Shown here in pieces: positions 45,368 to 53,800 of a stretch of 64,000 nt of DNA (position 1 is its first letter; the number at the start of each line of letters is the position of its first letter). The translations under genes were made by a program, and so were the position numbers. Below the pieces are notes generated by a model. The model ran no database searches. It was given only the letters and a program-made list of their open reading frames with translations, and had not been told where the DNA came from. This DNA is from Gammaproteobacteria bacterium (GTDB lineage: Bacteria; Pseudomonadota; Gammaproteobacteria; Pseudomonadales; IMCC2047), in assembly GCA_021773395.1 (NCBI GenBank), contig JAJFKB010000020.1, forward strand, positions 1 through 64,000, given 5' to 3'.

Positions 45368-46402
45368 ATGAAGATAAAGTTAAGTGAAATTATTGCGGAC
45401 TTTAGAGAAAGTCAGCTTTTTGATAGTTTTTCGGGTGATGAAATATTTATTACGGGTTTTGCTGGCGTTGAGGACTGCGGGGATGGTGATGTGGTCTTTG
45501 TTGAGCATGAAACTCTCATGTCGCAAGCACTACAGGCGTCTCCTGCATTGATAGTGACTACAGCATTGCTAGCAGAAAAATTTAAAGAAGCATCCAATAC
45601 TGCTTTTCTGATCAGTCAAAATGTCCGGTTGGCACAGGCGTTACTCAGGCAGACCTACGTTGATCGCGATTTGAGAAATATAGGCTGGGATAGATTACAC
45701 TCAACTGCGGTTGTTCATGAATCGGCCTGTTTAGCTGACGATGTTTTTGTGGGGCCCGGAGCGATTGTTTCTCGGGATGTCCAATTAGGAGCGGGCGTTG
45801 TGGTAATGGCTAACGTCGTCGTCGAAGATGGTGCAAAAGTAGGTGCTGGTACGGTGATTCATCCCAATGCCGTTATCGGTTACAACTGTCATATTGGCGA
45901 GCGCTGTATTATTAAAGCGGGCTGTATTATTGGGATGGAAGGATTTGGTTTTGCGCAGGACCAACAACGTAAAAGCCATCGTATACCGCATCTGGGGAAT
46001 GTAGTGATTGGTGATGACGTTGTGCTGGGTGCGAACTGCAACGTGGATCGGGGTGTATTCAAGGAAACCAGGATTGGTAATGGATGTAAATTAGATGCGC
46101 TGTGTCATATTGCGCATAATGTTGAACTGGGTGAAAACTGCCTGCTGGCGGCGCAAACCTGTATTGCCGGTTCTACGCGTGTAGGTGATCGCGCTATGTG
46201 TAGCGGTCAAACAGGAATTCTGGATCATTTGACGATAACTAGTGATGTAGTACTCACACAGCGTGCAGGCGTGATCAAGGATATAGATCAGCCCGGCGTA
46301 TATGCGGGACATCCGGTTCAACCGGTACGACAGTACTTTAAGAACATTGCATTACTGGCCAAACTTTCAGACAAATTAGGCCGGTTGAAGGAGAAATCGT
46401 AA
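45368..46402 (+). CDS. LpxD-like UDP-3-O-acylglucosamine N-acyltransferase (solitary paralogue)
   Basis: A 344-residue protein with an LpxD-type N-terminal domain (residues 1-100) and a left-handed beta-helix of hexapeptide repeats (about 105-310). The catalytic His region CHIAHNVELGENCLLAAQ is present. LpxD adds the second acyl chain to lipid A precursor. Here it is alone, away from the usual bamA-skp-fabZ-lpxA neighbours, so it may be a second copy with altered acyl or sugar specificity. Confidence 0.85.
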   Translation: MKIKLSEIIADFRESQLFDSFSGDEIFITGFAGVEDCGDGDVVFVEHETLMSQALQASPALIVTTALLAEKFKEASNTAFLISQNVRLAQALLRQTYVDRDLRNIGWDRLHSTAVVHESACLADDVFVGPGAIVSRDVQLGAGVVVMANVVVEDGAKVGAGTVIHPNAVIGYNCHIGERCIIKAGCIIGMEGFGFAQDQQRKSHRIPHLGNVVIGDDVVLGANCNVDRGVFKETRIGNGCKLDALCHIAHNVELGENCLLAAQTCIAGSTRVGDRAMCSGQTGILDHLTITSDVVLTQRAGVIKDIDQPGVYAGHPVQPVRQYFKNIALLAKLSDKLGRLKEKS

Positions 46403-46579
46403 AGGGTAATAGTGGAATGACGGAGGGCTAGTTAGGGTTTAGACTGTCAGAGAATTTTACAGAAAACCGATACGAAATTATTTTGGTAATTCTAAGTAAT
46501 TGAAAATTTTAAGAAAGACTAATCCCTGGAATGTTTTTTGCCCGATAAATGGGATGCTCTGTTTAATAGGTGATTCGCA

Positions 46580-46828
46580 ATGCTTGAAGTGGTAAAAACT
46601 TTAAGATCCGATGAGGGCTATCTGCCTTCAAATTGCGTTAGAAAGAAAAGGATACTTTGCCTAAACGGTGAATGGTTCTTTTTGACGAGAGAAAGCAGGA
46701 CGCCGCTAGGCCCTTTCCCGGATCAGGAAAAGGTAATGGATATCGCTCGTGACTACGTTACTTTTGCCGCGGTTGCTGATAAGGCAATGGTGACACGCTG
46801 TTTTAAGCATTTATCCAAGGCCGGCTAG
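46580..46828 (+). CDS. Small conserved hypothetical protein (DUF6316-like)
   Basis: An 82-residue protein with the pattern KKRILCLNGEWFFLTRESRTPLGPFPDQEKVMDIARDYVTF, as I recall for the DUF6316 family of gammaproteobacterial small proteins. Role unknown; it encodes a compact basic protein. It stands alone between lpxD and uspA. Confidence 0.6.
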   Translation: MLEVVKTLRSDEGYLPSNCVRKKRILCLNGEWFFLTRESRTPLGPFPDQEKVMDIARDYVTFAAVADKAMVTRCFKHLSKAG

Positions 46829-47020
46829 AAAATTCTATTTGTTTTTTGTGTTTATCGCACAGGGTTGCCTTGGCTTCAGGCATGCTCGCAAAAATCGTTG
46901 GAATTCTGAGCATTTATACTTGGGCTTCTATGGATTCACTTCGCAGGTTGATCTGGGTCAACGCTAAGCAAATTATCGAGCGTATGGTGACTAAAAAGGA
47001 TAATCAAGGATATATCATTA

Positions 47021-47443
47021 GTGACGAACTATAAAAATATACTTATTGCAGTTGATTTAGATGAAGTAAATACAGCAGTTGTAGCAAGAGGAAAAGAAGT
47101 GGCGGGCGACAATGCTCGATTCCATCTTGTCCATGTGATTGAACCGATTCAGATCCAAGGACCGATTCCCGCAATAGATTACTCAAGTATACATCAGCAC
47201 ACTGAGGAATACGCGAAGTCTCAGCTGGCGGAGCTTGGACGTGCTTATTTAATCGACGCTGATTGTCAGTATGTTCTAGATGGTGCTGCAAAGAAAGAGA
47301 TCCAGAAATTTGCGGCCCAAAACAACATCGACCTCATCGTTATTGGCAGCCATGGGCGACATGGTGTTTCGTTGTTACTGGGCTCTACTGCAAATGCAGT
47401 GTTGCATGGGGCGAATTGCGACGTGCTGGCGGTTAGGGTTTGA
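47021..47443 (+). CDS. Universal stress protein (UspA family)
   Basis: A 140-residue single-domain protein. NILIAVDLDE at the N-terminus and the ATP-binding motif GSHGRHGVSLLLGSTANAVLHGANCDVLAVRV at the C-terminus are complete. GTG 47021 is the start; the ribosome site is weak. Family members bind ATP and aid stress survival. Confidence 0.92.
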   Translation: MTNYKNILIAVDLDEVNTAVVARGKEVAGDNARFHLVHVIEPIQIQGPIPAIDYSSIHQHTEEYAKSQLAELGRAYLIDADCQYVLDGAAKKEIQKFAAQNNIDLIVIGSHGRHGVSLLLGSTANAVLHGANCDVLAVRV

Positions 47444-47506
47444 TTTATACCAAACGTGCCGTTCTATTGGCTCTTAATATTGGGACAATACTGTTTTCTA
47501 CAGGAT

Positions 47507-47533
47507 AAAAAAAGCCCGCTTGGTAAGCGGGCT
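47507..47533 (-). terminator. Rho-independent terminator of the minus-strand small ORF
   Basis: A 9-bp perfect stem (AGCCCGCTT/AAGCGGGCT) with a 3-nt loop. On the minus strand it ends in a run of seven T, so it stops transcription coming from the small ORF at 47571-47639. A run of nine G (nine C on the minus strand, 47545-47553) separates them. Confidence 0.75.
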
Positions 47534-47570
47534 AATTAAGAGGAGGGGGGGGGTAAATAGTAAATCGTGT

Positions 47571-47639
47571 TTAACTGTCCTGGTAAGCGACCGCCGCTAA
47601 TAGTGCAATCGTAATAGGTACCATAATTGATAAAATCAT
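47571..47639 (-). CDS. 22-residue hydrophobic small protein (candidate)
   Basis: A minus-strand ATG at 47639 preceded by GGAG at seven bases opens 22 codons encoding MILSIMVPITIALLAA and a short polar tail, i.e. one transmembrane helix. A terminator follows 38 nt after the stop. Upstream, TTGCCC and TATGAT 16 bp apart (about 47666-47693) make a plausible promoter. Too short for routine gene calling. Function unknown; small regulatory membrane peptides have this look. Confidence 0.6.
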   Translation of the reverse strand: MILSIMVPITIALLAAVAYQDS

Positions 47640-47827
47640 TATAATGCTCCGGGGTTATCTCCACTCATAAAAATCATAACGAAATTGTATATCCGGGCAA
47701 GAAATAAATATAATGACTTGTTTTGATTGCAGGTATAACCAAGGGTTATTTCATGGTATTTTTATAATTCCTGTTTTTTATTACTTTCGACGTAGAATAA
47801 TAGGTTCAAGCGAGGCCTGATCAATCG

Positions 47828-48043
47828 ATGAAACATTGGATTCAATCGTCTATAAAGCCAAGTGTCGTCCGCCGCTCTATGCGTGTTGCGTTAATTGTGG
47901 GCACTATTTTGGTAATTATTAATCAAGGCGATAAACTCGTTGAGGGGCGTCTTGATAGTGTGATTATTTTAAAAATTCTATTAACTTATCTGGTTCCCTA
48001 TTTGGTCGCAACCTATGCGGCGGTCGCAGCGCTAAAGCAATAG
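47828..48043 (+). CDS. nrtS: NrtS-like small membrane protein
   Basis: A 71-residue protein with two transmembrane helices (about 18-36 and 47-68) and the pattern IKPSVVRRSMRVALIVGTILVIINQGD...LKILLTYLVPYLVATYAA, typical of NrtS proteins reported as nitrate/nitrite transporters. Monocistronic; a small ORF on the opposite strand shares the upstream region. No nitrate-assimilation genes are nearby. Confidence 0.82.
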   Translation: MKHWIQSSIKPSVVRRSMRVALIVGTILVIINQGDKLVEGRLDSVIILKILLTYLVPYLVATYAAVAALKQ

Positions 48044-48196
48044 TTTTCATATGAAACTCTGTGGTTTTTTGGTTGAAGGCTGAGGTTTTCCGGCCAAGAT
48101 TCGCAAGCCGTCAGTAACCCATTCGCCTTTTAATTCCGGTTTTCCCGCCATATGCGCATCAATTTTGGCTGTTCGAAAGTTTAGACCTTAGTCTAT

Positions 48197-48225
48197 TTGA
48201 CATTCTACGGCGCTTTAAATATTAT
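48197..48225 (+). promoter_or_regulatory. Sigma70 promoter of the methylcitrate operon
   Basis: TTGACA at 48197-48202 and TATTAT at 48220-48225 with a 17-bp spacer, a near-consensus promoter. The -10 hexamer overlaps the left arm of the palindromic operator, a classical layout for repression. Confidence 0.8.
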
Positions 48226-48257
48226 TGTCGACAATAAGCTTATGTGTCGACAATAAT
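48221..48257. promoter_or_regulatory. Palindromic operator, probable GntR (FadR-type) site
   Basis: Two 13-bp arms, ATTATTGTCGACA (48221-48233) and its perfect complement (48245-48257), flank a centre that is itself palindromic (ATAAGCTTAT). TGTCGACAATAA also occurs as a direct repeat 18 bp apart. The site covers the -10 and start region of the GntR gene, indicating autoregulated repression of the whole prp operon. Confidence 0.75.
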
Positions 48258-48269
48258 ATTTGCAGGCTA

Positions 48270-48962
48270 ATGATGAGTCTAGTTTCTCCGCAAACAAATG
48301 AAGCAAAGTTGCATCGGACGATTTCCGACAGTTTGTTCTATCAGTTGCAAACCGCAATCATTAAAGGTGAGCTCGCCGCAGGCAGCAAGATCAGCGAGCC
48401 CGAATTGGCGCGAAAATTTGGTGTCAGCCGCGCGCCTTTAAGAGAGGCAATCAGGCGGTTAGAGGGGCAAAAGCTGGTAGAAAGAAAAGCACATGTAGGT
48501 GCCCGTGTGGTGTCGTTGTCATTGGAGGAGCTGGTTGAAATCTCCTTTATGCGTGAAGCGCTTGAGGGTATGGCCTGTCGCTTGGCTGCTCAATATATGA
48601 CTGATGAAGAGGTTTTTAAGCTTAAATATTTACTCTCTGTACATGAAAAAAACCAGGATTTACAAGAAGGCCAGGCCTATTACCAGAAGGAAGGCGATCT
48701 CGATTTCCATTTTTGCATCGTGCAGGGCAGTCACAATAACAAGCTCATAAATCTCCTTTGTGATGAGCTTTATCATCTTATCCGTATGTACCGTTACCAG
48801 TTTAGTGCCGATTCTCCGCGCCCCAAGCATGCATTTGATGAGCATCACGCCATTGTCGATGCCATTGAAAAACGTGATGGAGATTTAGCCGAGCAGTTAA
48901 TGCGTAAACATATCAGCGCTGCACGGCAAAACATTGAGCAGCGTTATGGTGATAACCCTTAA
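48270..48962 (+). CDS. GntR-family (FCD) regulator of the methylcitrate operon
   Basis: A 230-residue protein: N-terminal winged HTH ([50 protein letters not shown]) and C-terminal FCD sensor ([61 protein letters not shown], with the metal-site His residues). First gene of the prp operon. ATG 48270 behind AGG is used because the longer frame would begin within the operator. Likely effector: methylcitrate or a propionate-derived metabolite. Confidence 0.9.
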   Translation: MMSLVSPQTNEAKLHRTISDSLFYQLQTAIIKGELAAGSKISEPELARKFGVSRAPLREAIRRLEGQKLVERKAHVGARVVSLSLEELVEISFMREALEGMACRLAAQYMTDEEVFKLKYLLSVHEKNQDLQEGQAYYQKEGDLDFHFCIVQGSHNNKLINLLCDELYHLIRMYRYQFSADSPRPKHAFDEHHAIVDAIEKRDGDLAEQLMRKHISAARQNIEQRYGDNP

Positions 48963-49012
48963 GTCTATTGTTTCAAAAATCTTATATAGAAATATTCAAA
49001 AAGAGGTGCAGG

Positions 49013-49918
49013 ATGTCAAATCCAGAACTAGCAACAATCAAATCACCGGGCGGGCGTTTTAGGGCGGCGCTTGAGCGGGAAAACCCATTACAGGTGGTTG
49101 GGACCATTAACGCCTATACCGCTATGATGGCGGAGAGAATTGGACATCAAGCTGTCTATATTTCAGGTGGTGCCTGTGCCAACGCATCCTACGGATTACC
49201 CGATTTGGGCATGACCAGCATGAATGATGTGCTGGAAGATGCGCGCCGAATTACTTCCGTGGTTGATACGCCGTTGATGATTGATATCGATACCGGGTGG
49301 GGTGGTGCTTTCAATATTGCGCGCACCATTAAGGAATCGATTCGAGCCGGTGTTGCTGCGGTGCATATTGAAGATCAGGTTGCGCAGAAACGCTGTGGGC
49401 ACAGACCCAACAAAGAAATTGTCAGCCAGGAGGAGATGGTCGACCGGGTCAAGGCCGCAGTCGATGCAAAAACCGACACTCAGTTTTTTATTCTGGCGCG
49501 GACCGACGCCTATGCGGCGGAAGGATTGCAAGCCGCTGTTGATAGAGCCTGTGCTTGTATTGAGGCGGGAGCTGACGGCGTGTTTGCCGAGGCAATGTCT
49601 ACGCTTGAGGAGTATCAAGTATTCAAGAATGCGATCAACGCACCTCTGTTGGCTAATATGACGGAATTTGGTGTAACTCCTTTATTTAATAAAGTGAATC
49701 TCGCCGCGCACGGTGTCGACATGGTGCTTTATCCATTGACAGCGGTGCGTGCGATGAATAAGGCGGCGGAAACGGTTTACAAGCATTTGCTGGAAACTGG
49801 CGATCAGATTGAGGTGATCGATACCATGCAAACCCGCATGGAACTATACGACTATCTTGGTTATCACGATTATGAGCAAAAGCTCGATCAGCTGTTTAGC
49901 CAGGGTAAGAACAAGTAA
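49013..49918 (+). CDS. prpB: Methylisocitrate lyase
   Basis: A 301-residue member of the isocitrate lyase/PEP mutase family. The catalytic loop [11 protein letters not shown] and the metal site IDIDTGWGG are conserved, and the length matches PrpB. It splits 2-methylisocitrate into pyruvate and succinate, the last step of the methylcitrate cycle. ATG 49013 follows AGAGGTG. Followed 29 nt later by prpC. Confidence 0.95.
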   Translation: MSNPELATIKSPGGRFRAALERENPLQVVGTINAYTAMMAERIGHQAVYISGGACANASYGLPDLGMTSMNDVLEDARRITSVVDTPLMIDIDTGWGGAFNIARTIKESIRAGVAAVHIEDQVAQKRCGHRPNKEIVSQEEMVDRVKAAVDAKTDTQFFILARTDAYAAEGLQAAVDRACACIEAGADGVFAEAMSTLEEYQVFKNAINAPLLANMTEFGVTPLFNKVNLAAHGVDMVLYPLTAVRAMNKAAETVYKHLLETGDQIEVIDTMQTRMELYDYLGYHDYEQKLDQLFSQGKNK

Positions 49919-49947
49919 CCAGTCAAGATAAAGAGAGGAGGTGGAAA

Positions 49948-51075
49948 ATGGTAGATAAACCTATAGGTGGAGCAGGTCTGCGTGGTCAATCGGCAGGCGA
50001 AACGGCCCTATGTACAGTTGGCAAAACCGGTACCGGCCTAACTTATCGCGGTTACGATATTTCTGATCTGGCGGCGAACGCCAAGTTTGAGGAAGTGGCT
50101 TATCTGTTGGTGCATGGTCATTTGCCTAATCGGCAGGAATTTGATGCCTATGTCGCCAAGCTAAAAGGCCTTCGCGGGTTGCCGTCTGCGTTGAAGACGG
50201 TGTTGGAAGCTATACCAGCGGACGCGCACCCGATGGATGTAATGCGCACCGGTTGCTCGATGTTGGGTAATCTTGAAACAGAGCAAAATTTTTCTGAACA
50301 AGACCAACATATTGACCGTATGCTCGCAGTTTTTCCGAGCATTATTTGTTATTGGTATCGTTTTAGCCATGACGGCGTACGCATTGAAACGGAAACCGAT
50401 GACAATTCTATCGGCGCGCATTTTCTGCACATGCTGCATGGCGAAGCACCCAATGAGCTGTTCGAGCAGGTGATGCATTGCTCACTGATTCTCTATGCAG
50501 AGCATGAGTTTAATGCCTCGACTTTCGCCGCGAGAGTTTGCGCATCAACGCTATCCGATATTCACTCCTGTGTCACAGGTGCCATAGGAACATTGCGAGG
50601 TCCCTTGCATGGCGGGGCAAATGAAGCGGCGATGGATATGATTGAAAATTATCGTGATGCCGATCATGCCGAACAGGAAGTGATGGGCATGTTAGCGCGT
50701 AAAGATAAGATTATGGGTTTTGGACATGCCGTTTATCGTGAATCTGACCCGCGTAACGCCATTATTAAACAGTGGTCCGAGAAGCTGGCGGAGCAGGCAG
50801 GTGATAATCGGTTGTATGAAGTTTCCGTTCGTTGTGAGGAGGTGATGTGGCGTGAGAAGAAACTATTCTGTAATGCCGATTTTTTCCATGCCTCTGCCTA
50901 TCACTTTATGAATATTCCAACCAAGTTGTTTACCCCGATATTCGTGATGAGTCGTGTTTCCGGTTGGACTGCGCATGTCAAAGAGCAGCGCTCTAACAAT
51001 CGCATTATTCGCCCCAGTGCCGACTATACAGGGCCTGAATTCTGCGAGTGGGTGCCTATCTCTGAACGTAATTAG
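49948..51075 (+). CDS. prpC: 2-methylcitrate synthase
   Basis: A 375-residue citrate-synthase fold enzyme. GLTYRGYDISDLA at the N-terminus, catalytic His in GPLHGGANEAAM and GFGHAVYRESDPR, and the C-terminal RSNNRIIRPSADYTGP. It condenses propionyl-CoA with oxaloacetate. The GGAGG site upstream of ATG 49948 is strong. A 60-bp MITE derivative lies between it and acnD. Confidence 0.95.
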   Translation: MVDKPIGGAGLRGQSAGETALCTVGKTGTGLTYRGYDISDLAANAKFEEVAYLLVHGHLPNRQEFDAYVAKLKGLRGLPSALKTVLEAIPADAHPMDVMRTGCSMLGNLETEQNFSEQDQHIDRMLAVFPSIICYWYRFSHDGVRIETETDDNSIGAHFLHMLHGEAPNELFEQVMHCSLILYAEHEFNASTFAARVCASTLSDIHSCVTGAIGTLRGPLHGGANEAAMDMIENYRDADHAEQEVMGMLARKDKIMGFGHAVYRESDPRNAIIKQWSEKLAEQAGDNRLYEVSVRCEEVMWREKKLFCNADFFHASAYHFMNIPTKLFTPIFVMSRVSGWTAHVKEQRSNNRIIRPSADYTGPEFCEWVPISERN

Positions 51076-51090
51076 GCATTTTTAGCATAA

Positions 51091-51150
51091 GGAACCTCTG
51101 AAAGTCCCGCAGGTCTCGCAGAGGCATTAAGGAATTACTCAGAGGTTCCC
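51091..51150. mobile_element. MITE-like element, copy 3 (60-bp deletion derivative)
   Basis: Only the terminal inverted repeats remain, GGAACCTCTGAAAGTCC at the left and a right end with CAGAGGCATTAAGGA and AGAGGTTCCC, flanked by TAA on both sides (51088-51090 and 51151-51153). As RNA it could fold into one long hairpin between prpC and acnD. The right half matches the right end of copies 1 and 2. Confidence 0.8.
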
Positions 51151-51179
51151 TAAACAATAGCTGGTGGATGAATTAAGCA

Positions 51180-53786
51180 ATGAACACTGAATACCGCAAA
51201 TCCTTTCCTGGAACAGACCTGGATTACTTCGACACCCGTGCGGCGGTCGATATGATCCAGCCCGGTGCATACGAGAAACTACCCTACAGCTCGCGAGTGT
51301 TGGCGGAGCAATTAGTGCGCTGCTGTGATCCTGCCATGCTGAGAGATTCGCTGCGCCAGATTATTGAGCGCAAGCGCGACCTGGATTTCCCCTGGTACCC
51401 GGCGCGTGTGGTCTGTCATGATATTTTAGGACAGACGGCACTGGTTGACCTTGCAGGGCTGCGTGATGCCATAGCCGAGCAGGGTGGTGACCCGGCTCAG
51501 GTTAATCCGGTGGTACCCACTCAGTTGATCGTTGATCACTCGCTGGCGGTGGAGCATGCCGGGTTTGATCCAGATGCTTTTGATAAGAACCGTGCAATCG
51601 AAGATCGTCGTAACGAAGACCGGTTTCACTTTATCGAGTGGACCAAGACAGCCTTTAAAAACGTGGATGTGATTCCAGCGGGTAATGGCATCATGCACCA
51701 GATCAATCTGGAGAAGATGTCTCCGGTAATTCAAGCCCGAGACGGTGTGGCATTTCCTGATACCTGTGTGGGTACTGACAGCCACACACCGCACGTGGAT
51801 GCACTGGGTGTGATTGCGGTTGGTGTCGGTGGTTTGGAGGCAGAAACTGTGATGCTGGGGCGACCCTCGATGATGCGTCTCCCGAATATCATCGGTGTGA
51901 AGTTGACCGGTAAGCGCCAGCCCGGTATTACAGCAACGGATATTGTGTTGGCGTTAACGGAATTCTTGCGTCAGGAGCGTGTGGTATCGGCCTATTTGGA
52001 ATTCTTCGGTGAAGGCGCTCCCAATTTGACTATCGGTGACCGTGCAACCATATCTAACATGACACCGGAGTTCGGCGCTTCTGCGGGCCTGTTTTATATT
52101 GATGAACAGACTATCGATTATCTCAAGCTGACAGGTCGAGATCCGGCGCAGATTGAGTTGGTCGAAAAATATGCAAAACTAACAGGTCTGTGGGCGGATG
52201 ATCTGCAACATGCAGAGTATGAACGGGTACTGGAATTTGATCTGTCCAAAGTCTGTCGCAACATGGCTGGACCTTCAAATCCACACCGACGTCTGCCGAC
52301 GACCGAACTGGCGCAGCGTGGTATTGCGATGGATCTGGATAAAGCTCAGGCGGAAGAAGCCGCAGGAAAAATACCGGATGGCGCAGTAATTATCGCAGCG
52401 ATCACCTCTTGTACTAATACCTCCAACCCGCGTAACGTTGTGGCCGCTGGATTACTGGCGAAGAAGGCCAACGAATTGGGTTTAGCGCGCAAGCCCTGGG
52501 TGAAATCCTCGTTTGCACCAGGGTCTAAAGTCGCGAAGCTTTATTTGGAAGAGTCAGGATTGCTGCCAGAATTGGAACAGTTGGGCTTTGGTATTGTGGG
52601 TTATGCCTGCACTACCTGTAATGGCATGAGTGGTGCGCTGGATCCCAAAATTCAGCAGGAAATCATAGAGCGCGATCTCTACACAACCGCCATTCTGTCG
52701 GGTAACCGTAACTTTGATGGTCGCATTCATCCCTATGCGAAACAGGCGTTTCTGGCATCTCCGCCGCTGGTGGTAGCCTATGCCATCGCCGGTACAGTGC
52801 GTTTTGATATTGAAAAAGATGTACTGGGCACGGATAAAAACGGCAACGCAGTTACTCTAAAAGACCTATGGCCGAGCGATGAGGAGATCGATGCAATTGT
52901 CGCAGCTCATGTAAAACCTGAGCAATTCAATCAGGTGTATATTCCCATGTTTGACCTGGGTACCATCGAGCAGGCAAAAAGTCCGCTTTATGACTGGCGA
53001 CCGACCAGTACCTATATTCGCCGCCCGCCTTATTGGGAAGGCGCACTGGCCGGTGAGCGGAGTATGAAAGGAATGCGCCCACTGGCGGTGCTTGGTGACA
53101 ACATCACCACCGACCACCTGTCACCCTCAAATGCTATCATGGCCTCCAGTGCCGCCGGAGAATACTTAGCCAAAATGGGCCTGCCTGAGGAAGACTTCAA
53201 CTCTTATGCAACGCATCGCGGTGACCACTTGACTGCGCAAAGGGCTACCTTTGCCAACCCGAAACTGCTCAACGAAATGTGCCGCGATGAACAGGGCGAA
53301 ATCATCCAGGGCTCTTTGGCACGCATCGAGCCGGAAGGGCGACAAGTGCGTATGTGGGAAGCAATTGAAACCTACATGTCTCGTGCTCAACCACTGATCA
53401 TTGTCGCTGGGGCTGATTATGGACAAGGCTCGTCACGTGATTGGGCTGCCAAAGGTGTACGACTCGCCGGAGTGGAAGCCATCGTCGCTGAAGGATTTGA
53501 ACGTATACATCGTACTAATTTGGTTGGAATGGGTGTGTTACCACTTGAATTTAAAGCAGGCGAGACCCGCGAAACCTATGCTATCGACGGCACTGAAACT
53601 TATGATGTAATTGGTGAACCGTCGCCACGTGCCGATCTGACTTTAGTGATCAATCGTGCTAGTGGCGAAAAAATGGAAGTGTCGGTAACCTGCCGTCTGG
53701 ATACTGCTGAAGAGGTTTCGGTCTATGAAGCCGGTGGCGTACTACAGCGCTTTGCGCAGGACTTTCTTAGCTCTACGGCCGCGTAG
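51180..53786 (+). CDS. acnD: 2-methylcitrate dehydratase, Fe/S-dependent (AcnD)
   Basis: An 868-residue aconitase-family enzyme with cluster ligands in ITSCTNTSNPRN and ACTTCNG, FPDTCVGTDSHTP, and the swivel-domain ending GADYGQGSSRDWAAKGVRLAGVEAIVAEGFERIHRTNLVGMGVLPLEF. Placement before prpF identifies AcnD rather than AcnA. It dehydrates 2-methylcitrate to 2-methylaconitate and needs PrpF for the complete route. Preceded by the MITE derivative. Confidence 0.95.
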   Translation: MNTEYRKSFPGTDLDYFDTRAAVDMIQPGAYEKLPYSSRVLAEQLVRCCDPAMLRDSLRQIIERKRDLDFPWYPARVVCHDILGQTALVDLAGLRDAIAEQGGDPAQVNPVVPTQLIVDHSLAVEHAGFDPDAFDKNRAIEDRRNEDRFHFIEWTKTAFKNVDVIPAGNGIMHQINLEKMSPVIQARDGVAFPDTCVGTDSHTPHVDALGVIAVGVGGLEAETVMLGRPSMMRLPNIIGVKLTGKRQPGITATDIVLALTEFLRQERVVSAYLEFFGEGAPNLTIGDRATISNMTPEFGASAGLFYIDEQTIDYLKLTGRDPAQIELVEKYAKLTGLWADDLQHAEYERVLEFDLSKVCRNMAGPSNPHRRLPTTELAQRGIAMDLDKAQAEEAAGKIPDGAVIIAAITSCTNTSNPRNVVAAGLLAKKANELGLARKPWVKSSFAPGSKVAKLYLEESGLLPELEQLGFGIVGYACTTCNGMSGALDPKIQQEIIERDLYTTAILSGNRNFDGRIHPYAKQAFLASPPLVVAYAIAGTVRFDIEKDVLGTDKNGNAVTLKDLWPSDEEIDAIVAAHVKPEQFNQVYIPMFDLGTIEQAKSPLYDWRPTSTYIRRPPYWEGALAGERSMKGMRPLAVLGDNITTDHLSPSNAIMASSAAGEYLAKMGLPEEDFNSYATHRGDHLTAQRATFANPKLLNEMCRDEQGEIIQGSLARIEPEGRQVRMWEAIETYMSRAQPLIIVAGADYGQGSSRDWAAKGVRLAGVEAIVAEGFERIHRTNLVGMGVLPLEFKAGETRETYAIDGTETYDVIGEPSPRADLTLVINRASGEKMEVSVTCRLDTAEEVSVYEAGGVLQRFAQDFLSSTAA

Positions 53787-53800
53787 ACGGAGGATAATAG

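Noticed and set aside
46846..47034. 62-codon frame before uspA
   Set aside because: Overlaps the uspA start, lacks a ribosome site and recognisable features.
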